Below, piece by piece: positions 53,979 to 62,511 of a stretch of 64,000 bases of DNA (the stretch's first letter is position 1; every line of letters starts with the position of its first letter). The stretch lies in contig NZ_BCSS01000011.1 of assembly GCF_001570985.1 (NCBI RefSeq), positions 1 through 64,000 of the forward strand, in the 5' to 3' direction. The notes under the pieces are model-generated. The model had not been told where the DNA came from, ran no database searches, and saw only the letters and a list, made by a program, of their open reading frames with translations. Origin of the DNA: Janibacter limosus NBRC 16128. GTDB taxonomy: Bacteria > Actinomycetota > Actinomycetes > Actinomycetales > Dermatophilaceae. The position numbers and the translations under genes are program-made.

Positions 53979-54097
53979 GTTTAGAGGAGGTGGGTCGGGA
54001 GTGCAAACCCGCGCGTGTGAAGTTGGCGTGAACGGTGAGTGCGATCGGTGAGAATCCCCCTTCGCTCCGTCATCGGATGCCGCGATCCGGCCCGGAC

Positions 54098-54126
54098 TTG
54101 GTCAGACCAGGCCGCAAATTGGTCAG
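54098..54126 (+). promoter_or_regulatory. TTGGTCAG direct repeats upstream of protease gene
   Basis: TTGGTCAG occurs at 54098-54105 and 54119-54126, 21 bp apart (two helical turns); the first is also part of TGGTCAGACCA, an 11-bp dyad. They lie 80-108 bp before the protease start in a 312-bp gap between ahpC and the protease. They could be activator sites; no factor is known. Confidence 0.45.
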
Positions 54127-54205
54127 GAGCCGTGGCGCACCGGGCGACGGACCGCCACCTTCGACTCACGAGCCGGACACCCCGGCCAGTGACAAGGAGA
54201 AGGCA

Positions 54206-55372
54206 ATGACCCTGCGCACCACCCTGACCCTCACCGGAGCACTCCTCGGTGCCGGCATCGTGATGGCCCCCTTGGCCTCTGCGGCGGACGTACCCGACGC
54301 CCAGATCCAGAAGGCCGACCCGATGACCTCGTTCGTCATGGAGCGTGACGGCAAGACCCGGGCCGAGGCGAAGAGCTTCCTCGCGATCAAGGACGACAAG
54401 CAGTCCTCCCTGCGGTCACTGGAGGCGAAGGGGGTCGACGCCGACGGTGCGTGGTTCGACGGCACCCAGCTCGTCGTCGGGGTCACCTCGTCCGCCGACG
54501 CCGCCACGGTCCGCGCCGCCGGTCTGCGCCCGAGCACCAGCACCAGCCAGAGCGGCCTCGACAGGATCGCCGATCGCGTCCTGTCCACGGCCGGCAAGGC
54601 CTCGGACCACGTCGTCACCGTCGGACCCAACCTGACCAAGGGGGTCGTCGAGGTGCGCCTGGCCGCCGACGCCCCGAAGGGCCTGCGCACGAAGCTCTCG
54701 ACAATGGACAAGGTCACCGTCACGACGGCTGACGAGCTCACGACCCAGGCCGATGTCGTCCCCGGCCGGATCATGGACCTCTCCCCCGGCACCAACTGCA
54801 GCCTCGGCTTCCCCGGCACCACCTCCAGCGGCAACAACGTCCTGCTCACCGCGGGCCACTGCGTGGAGGGCCTGCCCGACATCCTCGACGCCAACGGCAC
54901 CCACATCGGCGCGGGCACCCACACCCGCTTCCACGAGGGCTCCAGCAGCGTCGACATGGGCCTGATGGACATCGACTCCGAGGATGTGGGCCAGCCCTAC
55001 GTCGACAGCCGCGGGCACTCCGGCTACTACGCCGTGCAGGGCGCCAGCAAGAACGCCGTCGGCTCGGAGATCTGCAAGGCCGGCAACACGACGGGGTGGA
55101 CCTGCGGGACGATCAAGGCCTACAACCGCACCGTCAACTACGGCGGCACCCAGGTCTCCGGGCTCGCCGAGGCCAGCGTGTGCACCGAGGGCGGCGACTC
55201 CGGCGGCGCCTACATCGGCGTCGGCAACCTCGCCCAGGGCATGACCTCCGGCGGCCCGGTCGGCGCCGACTGCGGGTACAACCAGGGCTACAACGCCGGG
55301 TCGTACAGCTTCTTCCAGCCGGTCGTCGACGCGGCGAACTACTACGGCGTCACGGTGACCACCGCCAGCTGA
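54206..55372 (+). CDS. Secreted chymotrypsin-family serine protease (streptogrisin-like)
   Basis: 388-residue S1-type endopeptidase made as a pre-pro-protein. The signal peptide ends near PLASAADVP (about residue 26). Residues about 27-185 form an alpha-lytic-type pro-region that aids folding. The mature domain starts near ADVVPGRIM. The catalytic triad is H218 (TAGHCVEG), D250 (SVDMGLMDID) and S332 (CTEGGDSGGAY). Disulfide pairs C198-C219, C290-C300 and C326-C356 are expected from the family. ATG at 54206 follows AAGGAGAAGGCA. A strong terminator follows. An extracellular nutrient-scavenging protease is the likely role. Confidence 0.93.
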   Translation: MTLRTTLTLTGALLGAGIVMAPLASAADVPDAQIQKADPMTSFVMERDGKTRAEAKSFLAIKDDKQSSLRSLEAKGVDADGAWFDGTQLVVGVTSSADAATVRAAGLRPSTSTSQSGLDRIADRVLSTAGKASDHVVTVGPNLTKGVVEVRLAADAPKGLRTKLSTMDKVTVTTADELTTQADVVPGRIMDLSPGTNCSLGFPGTTSSGNNVLLTAGHCVEGLPDILDANGTHIGAGTHTRFHEGSSSVDMGLMDIDSEDVGQPYVDSRGHSGYYAVQGASKNAVGSEICKAGNTTGWTCGTIKAYNRTVNYGGTQVSGLAEASVCTEGGDSGGAYIGVGNLAQGMTSGGPVGADCGYNQGYNAGSYSFFQPVVDAANYYGVTVTTAS

Positions 55373-55383
55373 TCTCGTCGCAG

Positions 55384-55417
55384 GTGAGCCCGGGCCTCCC
55401 GTGTGGCCCGGGCTCAC
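55384..55417. terminator. 13-bp perfect hairpin terminator
   Basis: GTGAGCCCGGGCC (55384-55396) pairs with GGCCCGGGCTCAC (55405-55417) around an 8-base loop, 11 bp past the protease stop and 15 bp before the convergent exonuclease gene's stop. Confidence 0.85.
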
Positions 55418-55432
55418 TCGTGCCCGCATGCC

Positions 55433-56134
55433 TCAGGTCGCCCGGATCGCCTTGAGCGTCAACGGTGTGCTCGTGCGCTGGGACATCTCGGCCACCTGGG
55501 CCAGGTAGAGCTCGGCACAGGCCAGGGCATCGGTCAGGGGTTCGTGCGCCCGGTATCGAGGCAGCCCGTACCGCTCCCGGGCCGCCCACAGGCGCAGGGC
55601 CCCGGGCAACGGATCAGGTTGTGCCCCAAGCCCTTCGGTGAGGACTCGTCGTTGGAGGTGCAGGGTGTCCACGCTGCTGGCGACGAAGGGCACCCCGTGG
55701 ACGCGCCGGCACGCGGCGTCGAGGAAGCCGACCTCGATGCTCGCGTGGTGCGCGAGCAGGACCCGCCCGGACAGCGCCCCGAGCAGCTCCGTGAGGACGT
55801 CGATCGGCAGGTCACCTGCGGCGACGGCGTCGTCGGTGAGCCCGTGCACGGTGGCCGACTGCCCCACGTCACGCCGGGTGGCCAGGACGCGTCGCCGCGC
55901 GCCCGACAGGTCGATGGACAGGCCGTCCAAAGGCACCCAGCCGACCGCGAGGACGCGGTCCTCCTCGACATCCAGCCCGGTGGTCTCGACGTCGAGCGCC
56001 AGGAGCGACAGCTCGGTGACGGGCGTCCCCGGGTCGGCGAAGGGAGCGGACAGGTAGTCCCGTAGTGGCCCGGGTGGGGCCGCGACGAGCGCACTCTCGC
56101 GGCGTCGCTGGGGAGATCGGCGGATCCCGAACAT
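55433..56134 (-). CDS. DnaQ-like 3'-5' exonuclease
   Basis: 233-residue DEDD exonuclease of the DNA polymerase III epsilon type. ExoI is SLLALDVETTGLDVEEDRV, ExoII HHASIEVGFLDAACR, and ExoIII is in HEPLTDALACAELYLAQ, giving the four acidic residues and a His. It starts at ATG 56134 inside the stop of the cNMP/CBS gene (TGATG overlap). The same gene pair, with an exonuclease after a DUF294 protein, is common in bacteria; a role in nucleotide or nucleic-acid turnover is inferred. Confidence 0.9.
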   Translation of the reverse strand: MFGIRRSPQRRRESALVAAPPGPLRDYLSAPFADPGTPVTELSLLALDVETTGLDVEEDRVLAVGWVPLDGLSIDLSGARRRVLATRRDVGQSATVHGLTDDAVAAGDLPIDVLTELLGALSGRVLLAHHASIEVGFLDAACRRVHGVPFVASSVDTLHLQRRVLTEGLGAQPDPLPGALRLWAARERYGLPRYRAHEPLTDALACAELYLAQVAEMSQRTSTPLTLKAIRAT

Positions 56135-58011
56135 CAGGTGAGGTGCTGTGCCGGGGTGCGCTGGGCCAGCGCCTGCTGCGCAGCGCGCACGACGTGGAAG
56201 GCCTCGCGCAGGGTGCGTTGCTCGAAGGGGGTCAGCTCGCTCGGTCGCAGTCGCGAGTCGGGGGTGACACCGGCGGCGGCCTGCCGGGACTGGTGCGCGA
56301 GGCGCACGTGCGAGATGAACTCCAGCGCGTCGACGAGGCTGGCGGCGATGGCCGGGTCGAGCGCGCCGGCACGGCCCGCGGCGAGCAGCCGCGAGCGGGT
56401 GTTGACCGACACGAGACCGGCTCCGAGCGCGTGGGCGCGAGCGAGGTCGACGATGGCACCGACGCCGCCGCGCTTGAGGTCGAGCGTGTCCTTGTGGTCC
56501 CCGGCCCGAGCCAGGACGAATCCGCGGAAGAAGCCGAGGGGTGGCTCGTTGGCCACGGCTGCGGCCACGAGGTGCCCGAGGAAGTTGTGCCCCTGCGGCG
56601 CCCAGGTTGCGATGTCCTGCGCGAGGCGGGCGTGCAGTGCCTCGTCCCCAGCGAGGGGGCGGGAGTCGAAGAAGATGCTGGCCGTGAGGACGGCATCGGA
56701 GGTCGGCTCGTGGATCCACTGCCGGAACTCGCGCCGCCAACCGGTCAGCCGCTGTCTCCAGCGTGGGTTGCTCGCCATGACATCGCCCTCGCAGCGCGGA
56801 TATCCGCAGGCCTCCAGGCCGGCGACGACGATCTCGGCCAGGGCCCCGATGTAGTCCTCGGCGCCCTCTGGCGCGTCGTCGGCGAGGATCACCGCGTGGT
56901 CCTGGTCGCCTCCCAGCGCCTGCTCGTGCCGAGCCCTGGAGCCCAGAGTCATCCAGCAGTAGCGCGGTGGCGGACCGTGACCCGCCGCGGTGAGCTCGTC
57001 CTCGGCGAGAGTGATGAGCCGACGCTCGATGGCGTCCCCGACCGTCGTGACCACGCGGGTGATGTCGCCGGCGGCCACGTCCTGGCCGACGAGCTGCTCG
57101 ACGAGTCGGGGCAGGCGCTGCGCCATGGCCACGACCCCGGCGACATCAGGCTGCTTCGAGACATCGCCGACGATGTGCACCATGTTGACCCGCTCCAGGC
57201 GCATGAGGTCCGTCGTCGTGACGACTCCGAGCGGCCGCCCGCCCTCGAGCACCGGCAGGTGGTGGATCGTGCGCTCGGTCATCGTCACCAGCAGCTCCAG
57301 CGCGGAGGCGTCCGCGGCCGCGACGACGGGGTCGGGCGTCATCACCGAGGTCACCGGCCCCGCAGGGTCGAGGCCCGCGGCGACGACCCGGCGGCGCAGG
57401 TCACGGTCGGTGAGGATACCGGCCAGTCCCTGCCCGTCCATGACCAGGAGGGAGGACACCCCTTCGTCGGTCATCACGCGGGCGGCCTCGGCGATCGTGA
57501 CGTCGTCGGGGACCGAGACGGGCTCCCTGAGGACCAGGTCGCGCGCGGAGGTACGCAGGATCGCCTCGCCCGCCGGGTTCGTCGCGACCGACGAGGCCGC
57601 CGTCCGCAGCCGGTCCGCCCGCTCGGCGTCGAAGTGGTCAGCGAAGTCGGGATACGCCTGCGACAGCTCGTGGAAGACCTCGCCGGGGAGGTGCAGAGCG
57701 AGGGTGTCCTCGATGGCCACGACGTCGAAGCGTGAGGGGTTGGAGCCGACGAGGGTCGTCGAGCCGGCCGTGGACCCCTCGGCGCACCGGTCGACCAGTC
57801 CCCCGTCGGCGTCACGGATCTCGATGGCCCCCGAGCGCACGATGATGAGGTCGTGGTTGTCGACACCCACGGCCATGAGCGAGCTGCCCCGGCGGTGGTA
57901 GCGGATCGTCAGCCGTGCCGGGAGAGCGCGCAGGACCCGGACGGGCAGGGCGGCGAAGGGGGCGTGCCCGGCGAGGAAGTCGGCCACCTCGGCCAGCTCG
58001 GTGTCGGCCAT
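56134..58011 (-). CDS. cNMP-binding / CBS / DUF294 nucleotidyltransferase-like protein
   Basis: 625-residue signalling protein of the cytosol. An N-terminal cyclic-nucleotide-binding domain (about 5-130, with HRRGSSLMAVGVDNHDLIIV) is followed by two CBS motifs (about 165-290: VSVPDDVTIAEAARVMTDEG, DRDLRRRVVAAGL, VVAAADASALELLVTMTE). A DUF294 nucleotidyltransferase-like core has MTLGSRARHEQALGGDQDHA (Gly-Ser and two Asp of the polymerase-beta fold), and then comes a DUF294 C-terminal substrate-binding domain (about 480-620). The layout resembles GlnD-like PII regulators without the HD part. ATG at 58011 was chosen because the cNMP domain begins there. It is coupled to the exonuclease gene. Confidence 0.9.
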   Translation of the reverse strand: MADTELAEVADFLAGHAPFAALPVRVLRALPARLTIRYHRRGSSLMAVGVDNHDLIIVRSGAIEIRDADGGLVDRCAEGSTAGSTTLVGSNPSRFDVVAIEDTLALHLPGEVFHELSQAYPDFADHFDAERADRLRTAASSVATNPAGEAILRTSARDLVLREPVSVPDDVTIAEAARVMTDEGVSSLLVMDGQGLAGILTDRDLRRRVVAAGLDPAGPVTSVMTPDPVVAAADASALELLVTMTERTIHHLPVLEGGRPLGVVTTTDLMRLERVNMVHIVGDVSKQPDVAGVVAMAQRLPRLVEQLVGQDVAAGDITRVVTTVGDAIERRLITLAEDELTAAGHGPPPRYCWMTLGSRARHEQALGGDQDHAVILADDAPEGAEDYIGALAEIVVAGLEACGYPRCEGDVMASNPRWRQRLTGWRREFRQWIHEPTSDAVLTASIFFDSRPLAGDEALHARLAQDIATWAPQGHNFLGHLVAAAVANEPPLGFFRGFVLARAGDHKDTLDLKRGGVGAIVDLARAHALGAGLVSVNTRSRLLAAGRAGALDPAIAASLVDALEFISHVRLAHQSRQAAAGVTPDSRLRPSELTPFEQRTLREAFHVVRAAQQALAQRTPAQHLT

Positions 58012-58100
58012 GCCCCCATGGTGACAGGAACGAGACGGTGCATGAGCAGCTCCTGACGCCCGTCCGTCGCCGCAACCGCGAGGGCTCCGAAGACCGGACG

Positions 58101-59603
58101 TCAGGCGGAGTGGGTCAGGCGCCCGGCGACGAAGGTCGCGAGCACCCGCGTCTCGCGCAGCCGGGCCGCCTGCTCCGCGGTACCGGACAGACCTGCGGGG
58201 CAAGGGTCCTCGTCGACCAGCACGATGTCCCCGGGCCCGCCGACAGCCAGCTCGCTCACCCCGTCCGTCGAGGCGAGCAATGCTTCGCGTGGGGTGATCG
58301 CCTGCTCGGGCGCCCACGGCTCCCGATCGTCGGCACTGCGGTGCACCGCGGCCGACATGGCCAGCCACGGGTCGAGCGGGGAGACGGGCGCATCCGACCC
58401 CAGACGCAGGGGGATCCCCGCGTCCGACATCGAGCGCAGGGCGAAGCAGCGCTCGAGCCGGTCGGGCCACAGCGCCTCCGTCGAGTCGCGGTCGTCGAGC
58501 AGGTGGGCAGGCTGCACGCTGGCGATGAGACCCAGGTCGGCGAAGCGTCCGAGCACCTCCATGCGCACCAGCTGCGCGTGCTCGATGGAGCCGTGAGCGC
58601 CACTGGCCGCGTAGGCGTCGAGGGCGTCGAGCAGCGCGGCGTCGCCGATGGCGTGGACCGCACCGTCGAGTCCCTGGGCGTGGGCCCGGCGGAGCAGCTG
58701 GGTCAGCTCCTCGGGGTCGACGCTGCGCTTGCCGTGTGGGTCGCCGAGGTCGTCGTCGGTGACGAAGGGCTCGCAGCACCAGGCCGTGCGGGTGTTGAGC
58801 GAGCCGTCGGTGATGACCTTGAGCGGGCCCATCGTCACCAGACCGGTCTCGTCGAGGACATCGCCGGTGCGCACGCCGGCAGCGATCGCGTCCTCGAGCC
58901 CCTCCGGGTAGGTGCAGGTGCGCACCCGCAGCAGGTCGAGCCCGGCAGCCGTACGGCCCGGCCACTCCAGGCGACCTGCCTCGAACTCCATGTCGCCGAT
59001 GCCGACGACGCCCTTGGCCGCGGCAGCGCGCATCGCGCCGTCGAGGCTGGCGCGGACGACGGCCTGGTCCTCGGGGAGATCGGCCATCCGTTGGTAGATC
59101 GGGAACCACTCGTCCTCGTCGAGGTGCCCCTCGTGGACCGGCAGCCCGAGTGCGCGGAAGGCGGCAGTGCTCAGCCAGCCCGCATGGCAGTCGCCGCTGA
59201 TGAGGATGACCGGGCGATCCCCCGCGACCGCGTCGAGCTCGGCGGTGCTCGGCAGCCGGTCCCAGCCGGCGACCCGCCAGCCGAAACCCTGCACGACGGT
59301 CCCCGGAGCCGGCCTCTCGACCGCCAGGTGACGTGCCACCCGGGCGGTCACCTCCTCGGGGCCGGCGGTGTCCGCGACATCGACGCGACGGGCCATCGCC
59401 GCCCACTGCCCGAAGTGCACGTGGCCGTCCCACAGACCAGGGATCGCGAGCGCTCCCCCGGCGTCATGGACAGCCGCCCCTGCGGGGGCCAGCCCGATCC
59501 CGACCTCGGCGATCCGCCCTTCGCGCAGCCTGATGTCGACCGGAGACGCACCGGGCCGCAGCCGAGCGCCGGTGAGCAGCGCGTGAGGGGCGAAGGGGGC
59601 CAT
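58101..59603 (-). CDS. YtcJ-like amidohydrolase
   Basis: Metal-dependent hydrolase of 500 residues (amidohydrolase-3 type). The metal-binding HxH is in IPGLWDGHVHFGQWA, later ligands are in VHAIGDAALLDAL and SIEHAQLVR, and the final Asp is in LRLGSDAPVSPLDPW; the C-terminal strands return to the small beta domain (GDIVLVDEDPC). Family members cleave formamides or N-substituted amides; the substrate is unknown. TAGGGT (minus strand, 59616-59611) lies seven bases before the ATG at 59603, so it is leaderless. It diverges from the nucleosidase gene with only 32 bp between starts. Confidence 0.9.
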   Translation of the reverse strand: MAPFAPHALLTGARLRPGASPVDIRLREGRIAEVGIGLAPAGAAVHDAGGALAIPGLWDGHVHFGQWAAMARRVDVADTAGPEEVTARVARHLAVERPAPGTVVQGFGWRVAGWDRLPSTAELDAVAGDRPVILISGDCHAGWLSTAAFRALGLPVHEGHLDEDEWFPIYQRMADLPEDQAVVRASLDGAMRAAAAKGVVGIGDMEFEAGRLEWPGRTAAGLDLLRVRTCTYPEGLEDAIAAGVRTGDVLDETGLVTMGPLKVITDGSLNTRTAWCCEPFVTDDDLGDPHGKRSVDPEELTQLLRRAHAQGLDGAVHAIGDAALLDALDAYAASGAHGSIEHAQLVRMEVLGRFADLGLIASVQPAHLLDDRDSTEALWPDRLERCFALRSMSDAGIPLRLGSDAPVSPLDPWLAMSAAVHRSADDREPWAPEQAITPREALLASTDGVSELAVGGPGDIVLVDEDPCPAGLSGTAEQAARLRETRVLATFVAGRLTHSA

Positions 59604-59635
59604 GCTCGGCACCCTACGACGGATACCTTGGCCCC

Positions 59636-60184
59636 ATGCAACCACTTGTCGTCGCCGCCATCGCGGCCGAGGCCGCGTACGTCCCCGAGGGCATGGAGGT
59701 GCTCATCACGGGGGTCGGCAAGACCCTCGCGGCCGTCGCCGTGACCCGCGCGATCTGCGAGCACCCGAGGCGCGACGAGCTCGTCGTCATCAACATCGGG
59801 ACGGCCGGCGCGCTGCGGGAGGGCATCAGCGGAGTCCACGAGATCGGGACGGTCCTCAACCACGACCTGTCCGCCGAAGCGATCCGCCAGCTCGGCATCG
59901 ACCCGCGCGAGCGGATCGCGATCAACCCCTCCCACGCGACAACCCTCGCGAGCGGGGACCTCTTCGTCACCGACCCGACCGTCCGGGACGAGCTGGCCCG
60001 GCAGGCCGACCTCGTCGACATGGAGGGCTACGCCATCGCACTGGCCTGCACCGAGCTCGACGTGCCCGTGCACCTGGTCAAGATGGTCAGCGACAACGCG
60101 GACGAGACCGCCCACGACTGGTCGGCTGCCGTCGACGGCTGCGCGCGTGAACTGGGGCGGTGGCTGGCGGACTTCGCCAGCTGA
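59636..60184 (+). CDS. Nucleosidase (MTA/SAH or purine nucleoside phosphorylase superfamily)
   Basis: 182-residue protein of the nucleoside phosphorylase superfamily, shorter than standard MTA/SAH nucleosidase (about 230). Features are VLITGVGKTLAAVAVTRAIC, VVINIGTAGALREGISGVHE, the active-site Met-Glu in VDMEGYAIALACTELDVPVH, and VKMVSDNADETAHDW with the catalytic Asp. It probably hydrolyses N-glycosidic bonds of 5'-methylthioadenosine-like nucleosides. TACCTT at 59624-59629 lies six bases before the ATG, a leaderless layout. It is followed by the TPR gene after a Fur-like box. Confidence 0.88.
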   Translation: MQPLVVAAIAAEAAYVPEGMEVLITGVGKTLAAVAVTRAICEHPRRDELVVINIGTAGALREGISGVHEIGTVLNHDLSAEAIRQLGIDPRERIAINPSHATTLASGDLFVTDPTVRDELARQADLVDMEGYAIALACTELDVPVHLVKMVSDNADETAHDWSAAVDGCARELGRWLADFAS

Positions 60185-60200
60185 TGGGAATGATTCTCGA
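60185..60200. promoter_or_regulatory. Second Fur-like box, upstream of TPR gene
   Basis: TGGGAATGATTCTCGA shares the core GAATGATTC with the ahpC box and is a near dyad (GGGAAT-G-ATTCTC). It starts directly after the nucleosidase stop and ends 21 bp before the TPR gene start. Control by the same factor as ahpC is inferred. Confidence 0.5.
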
Positions 60201-60221
60201 CTCGAGGAGGTTGAGACGCAC

Positions 60222-60638
60222 ATGATGACGCGCACCGACACTCTCTACGGCTTCGAGCGGTACGAGCGCGCGAAGCAGGCCTTCGACGACGCCCGGTACA
60301 CCGAGGCCGCACGCGAGCTCGAGGACTTCTTCACCGACCTGGCCACCGCCCGAGCCGGTGATGACGCCGACCCGATCGGCCACGGCACCGCCGAGATGCA
60401 TCTGCTGCTGGCTCGCGCCTACTTCCACTCCGCGCAGCTCGGGCGCGCCGAGTCCGCCTGCCGCCAGGTCCTCAAGGAGGCCCCGGACGACGCCTACGCC
60501 CACTTGCTCCTCGGCCGTTCCCTCCAGCGGGCCGGGCGGCACGACGAGGCGCGCGGCCCCCTTCGCCTCGCGGAGCTGCTCGGCGGCTACACATCGGGAT
60601 CCGACGCGACCACAGCGGTCGCCGACGAGAGCTTCTAG
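60222..60638 (+). CDS. Tetratricopeptide-repeat protein
   Basis: 138-residue cytoplasmic protein made mainly of TPR-like helix pairs: YERAKQAFDDARYTEAAREL (1), AEMHLLLARAYFHSAQLGRA (2), and PDDAYAHLLLGRSLQRAGRH (3), a fold for protein-protein contacts. The partner is unknown. ATG at 60222 (with a second ATG directly after) follows GAGGAGG at 60204-60210, an unusually strong site for this window, fitting separate expression from the Fur-like box. A long terminator follows. Confidence 0.85.
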   Translation: MMTRTDTLYGFERYERAKQAFDDARYTEAARELEDFFTDLATARAGDDADPIGHGTAEMHLLLARAYFHSAQLGRAESACRQVLKEAPDDAYAHLLLGRSLQRAGRHDEARGPLRLAELLGGYTSGSDATTAVADESF

Positions 60639-60654
60639 ACCCACCCGACCACGA

Positions 60655-60694
60655 CGAAGGGGAGGGGAGACCGGTCGGTCTCCCCTCCCCTTCG
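60655..60694. terminator. 18-bp perfect hairpin terminator
   Basis: CGAAGGGGAGGGGAGACC (60655-60672) pairs perfectly with GGTCTCCCCTCCCCTTCG (60677-60694) around GGTC. It separates the convergent TPR and fumarase genes. The stem ends are CGAAGGGG/CCCCTTCG, the over-represented octamer. Confidence 0.88.
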
Positions 60695-60709
60695 CTCTGT
60701 GCTCAGTGG

Positions 60710-62113
60710 TCAGCCAGCGCTCGGGTGCGTCATGTCCGCCGGGACCACCCAGGCGTCGAAGTCCTCGCCGGAGATGTCGCCGGAAGCGATGGCCGCCTCG
60801 CGCAGGCTCGTGCCCTCCTTGTGGGCCTTCTTGGCCATGGCGGCTGCCTTGTCGTAGCCGATGTGGCGGTTGAGCGCCGTGACGACCATGAGGTTGCGCT
60901 CGAGGTTGCCCTCGATGACCTCGGTGACCGGCTCGATGCCGACGGCGCAGTTCTCGTCGAAGGAGACGCAGGAGTCGGCGATCAGGCGGATCGACTCGAG
61001 GACCGCGTGCGCCATGACCGGCTTGTAGACATTGAGCTGGAAGTTGCCCTGGCTGCCCGCGAAGCCGACCGTCGCGTCATTGCCGAAGACCCGCGTGGCG
61101 ACCATCGTCATCGCCTCGGCCTGGGTCGGGTTGACCTTGCCCGGCATGATCGAGGAGCCCGGCTCGTTCTCCGGGATGGCCAGCTCGCCGATGCCGTTGC
61201 GCGGACCCGAGGCGTACCAGCGGACGTCGTTGGCGATCTTCATCAGGGCGCCGGCGAGGGTGCGCAGGGAGGCGCTCACCTCGACGAGGGCATCGTGCGC
61301 GGAGAGTGCGGCGAACAGATTGTCGGCCTGGGTGAAGTCCAGACCGGTCTCGGCGGTGATCTTGGCGGCGGTGAGCGCACCGAACTTCGGGTGGGCGTTC
61401 AGGCCCGTCCCGACTGCGGTGCCACCGATGGCCAGCTCGCGGGCGCGCTCGTCGGCGTACTTCACGGCCTCGAGGGCGAAGTCCATCTGCGCGACCCAGC
61501 CACCGATGACCTGACCGAGGGTGACCGGGGTGGCGTCCTGCAGGTGCGTGCGGCCGACCATGACGACGTCGGCGTACTGCTTGGCCTTGGCGTCGAAGGT
61601 GTCGCGCAGCTGCTTGACCGACGGGTAGAGGCGCTCGTTGAGGTCGAGGACGATCGCGATGTGCATCGCGGTCGGGAAGGTGTCGTTGCTCGACTGGCCG
61701 CGGTTGACGTGGTCATTGGGGTGGACCGGCGCCTTGGAGCCCATCTCGCCGCCAGCGATCTCGATGCCGCGGTTGGAGATGACCTCGTTGGAGTTCATGT
61801 TGGACTGCGTGCCCGAGCCGGTCTGGAAGACCACGAGCGGGAAGTGGGCGTCGAGGTCACCCTTGATGACCTCGTCGGCGGCCTGGGTGATCAGGTCCGC
61901 GACATCCTGCGGGAGCTCGCCGAGCTCGGCGTTGGCCTGGGCCGTCGACTTCTTCAGCGTGCCGAGCGCACGGATCATCGAGCGGCCCCACACGAAGGTG
62001 TCCCGGCCGATGTCGAAGTTGCCCAGCGAGCGCTGGGTCTGCGCTCCCCAGTACTTGTCCCCGGGCACCTCGATGGTGCCCATGCTGTCCTTCTCCGCGC
62101 GCATCTCAGTCAT
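60710..62113 (-). CDS. fumC: Fumarate hydratase class II
   Basis: Interconverts fumarate and malate in the TCA cycle; homotetrameric, iron-independent. The 467-residue length is standard. Signatures are [54 protein letters not shown] (catalytic His region) and the superfamily loop [16 protein letters not shown] with catalytic Ser. ATG at 62113 is preceded by TAGCGT and seven bases, a leaderless layout. It stands alone between a terminator and the small gene at 62238. Confidence 0.96.
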   Translation of the reverse strand: MTEMRAEKDSMGTIEVPGDKYWGAQTQRSLGNFDIGRDTFVWGRSMIRALGTLKKSTAQANAELGELPQDVADLITQAADEVIKGDLDAHFPLVVFQTGSGTQSNMNSNEVISNRGIEIAGGEMGSKAPVHPNDHVNRGQSSNDTFPTAMHIAIVLDLNERLYPSVKQLRDTFDAKAKQYADVVMVGRTHLQDATPVTLGQVIGGWVAQMDFALEAVKYADERARELAIGGTAVGTGLNAHPKFGALTAAKITAETGLDFTQADNLFAALSAHDALVEVSASLRTLAGALMKIANDVRWYASGPRNGIGELAIPENEPGSSIMPGKVNPTQAEAMTMVATRVFGNDATVGFAGSQGNFQLNVYKPVMAHAVLESIRLIADSCVSFDENCAVGIEPVTEVIEGNLERNLMVVTALNRHIGYDKAAAMAKKAHKEGTSLREAAIASGDISGEDFDAWVVPADMTHPSAG

Positions 62114-62237
62114 GGGCACAACGCTACTCGGCCGTCGCGGACGACATCGCACGGCTTCCCCCCTTCGATCCGGGCCGGCAACGTGCGTGAAACACAAGCG
62201 TCCGCACCAGGTAACGAGATCAACGCATCATCTGCTC

Positions 62238-62447
62238 ATGCGCGCCCAACCCGCCTTCGTCCCGTACCGCCGTCAGGCACCGCAGACCCCGCCCGCGAAG
62301 GGAGCCCGGATCGTGGCCTACGGGTGCACGACCGACGGGATCTTCCGCATCGTGTGGCCGGAGGTGGACGCACCCCTCGTCCACCCCTGCCCGCAGTGCG
62401 ACGGCGCCGCACTGCGACTCATCGGTACCCGGCCGGACATCGCCTGA
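62238..62447 (+). CDS. Small hypothetical protein with Cys pair
   Basis: 69-residue protein, basic at the N-terminus (MRAQPAFVPYRRQ) with VAYGCTTDGIFRIVWPEVDA and then HPCPQCDGAALRLIG. The single CPQC plus C29 might bind zinc as half a ribbon, perhaps in a dimer. No family is recognised. ATG at 62238 has CATCAT six bases upstream; no Shine-Dalgarno is seen. Its 3' end runs into a pair of short direct repeats. Confidence 0.6.
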   Translation: MRAQPAFVPYRRQAPQTPPAKGARIVAYGCTTDGIFRIVWPEVDAPLVHPCPQCDGAALRLIGTRPDIA

Positions 62448-62450
62448 TTC

Positions 62451-62504
62451 GCACGACCTCAAGGAGATGCGACCGCGGGGGTGCACGGCCTTGAGGAGAT
62501 GCGA
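62451..62504. repeat. Pair of 22-bp direct repeats between convergent genes
   Basis: GCACGACCTCAAGGAGATGC-GA (62451-62472) and GCACGGCCTTGAGGAGATGC-GA (62483-62504) match at 19 of 22 positions, spaced 32 bp. They fill the gap between the small Cys protein and the LOG-family gene. They might serve as a terminator or be remnants of a repeat family. Confidence 0.6.
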
Positions 62505-62511
62505 AGAGGCC

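Noticed and set aside
58012-59433. N-terminal extension of the cNMP/CBS/DUF294 frame
   Set aside because: The frame stays open upstream, but it is the complement-frame shadow of the YtcJ-like amidohydrolase gene. The domain begins at ATG 58011.
62365-62393. GGAGGTGGACGCACCCC-like sequence resembling the palindromic element
   Set aside because: It lies inside the small Cys protein frame, has short unequal arms and lacks the conserved centre; a chance match is likely.
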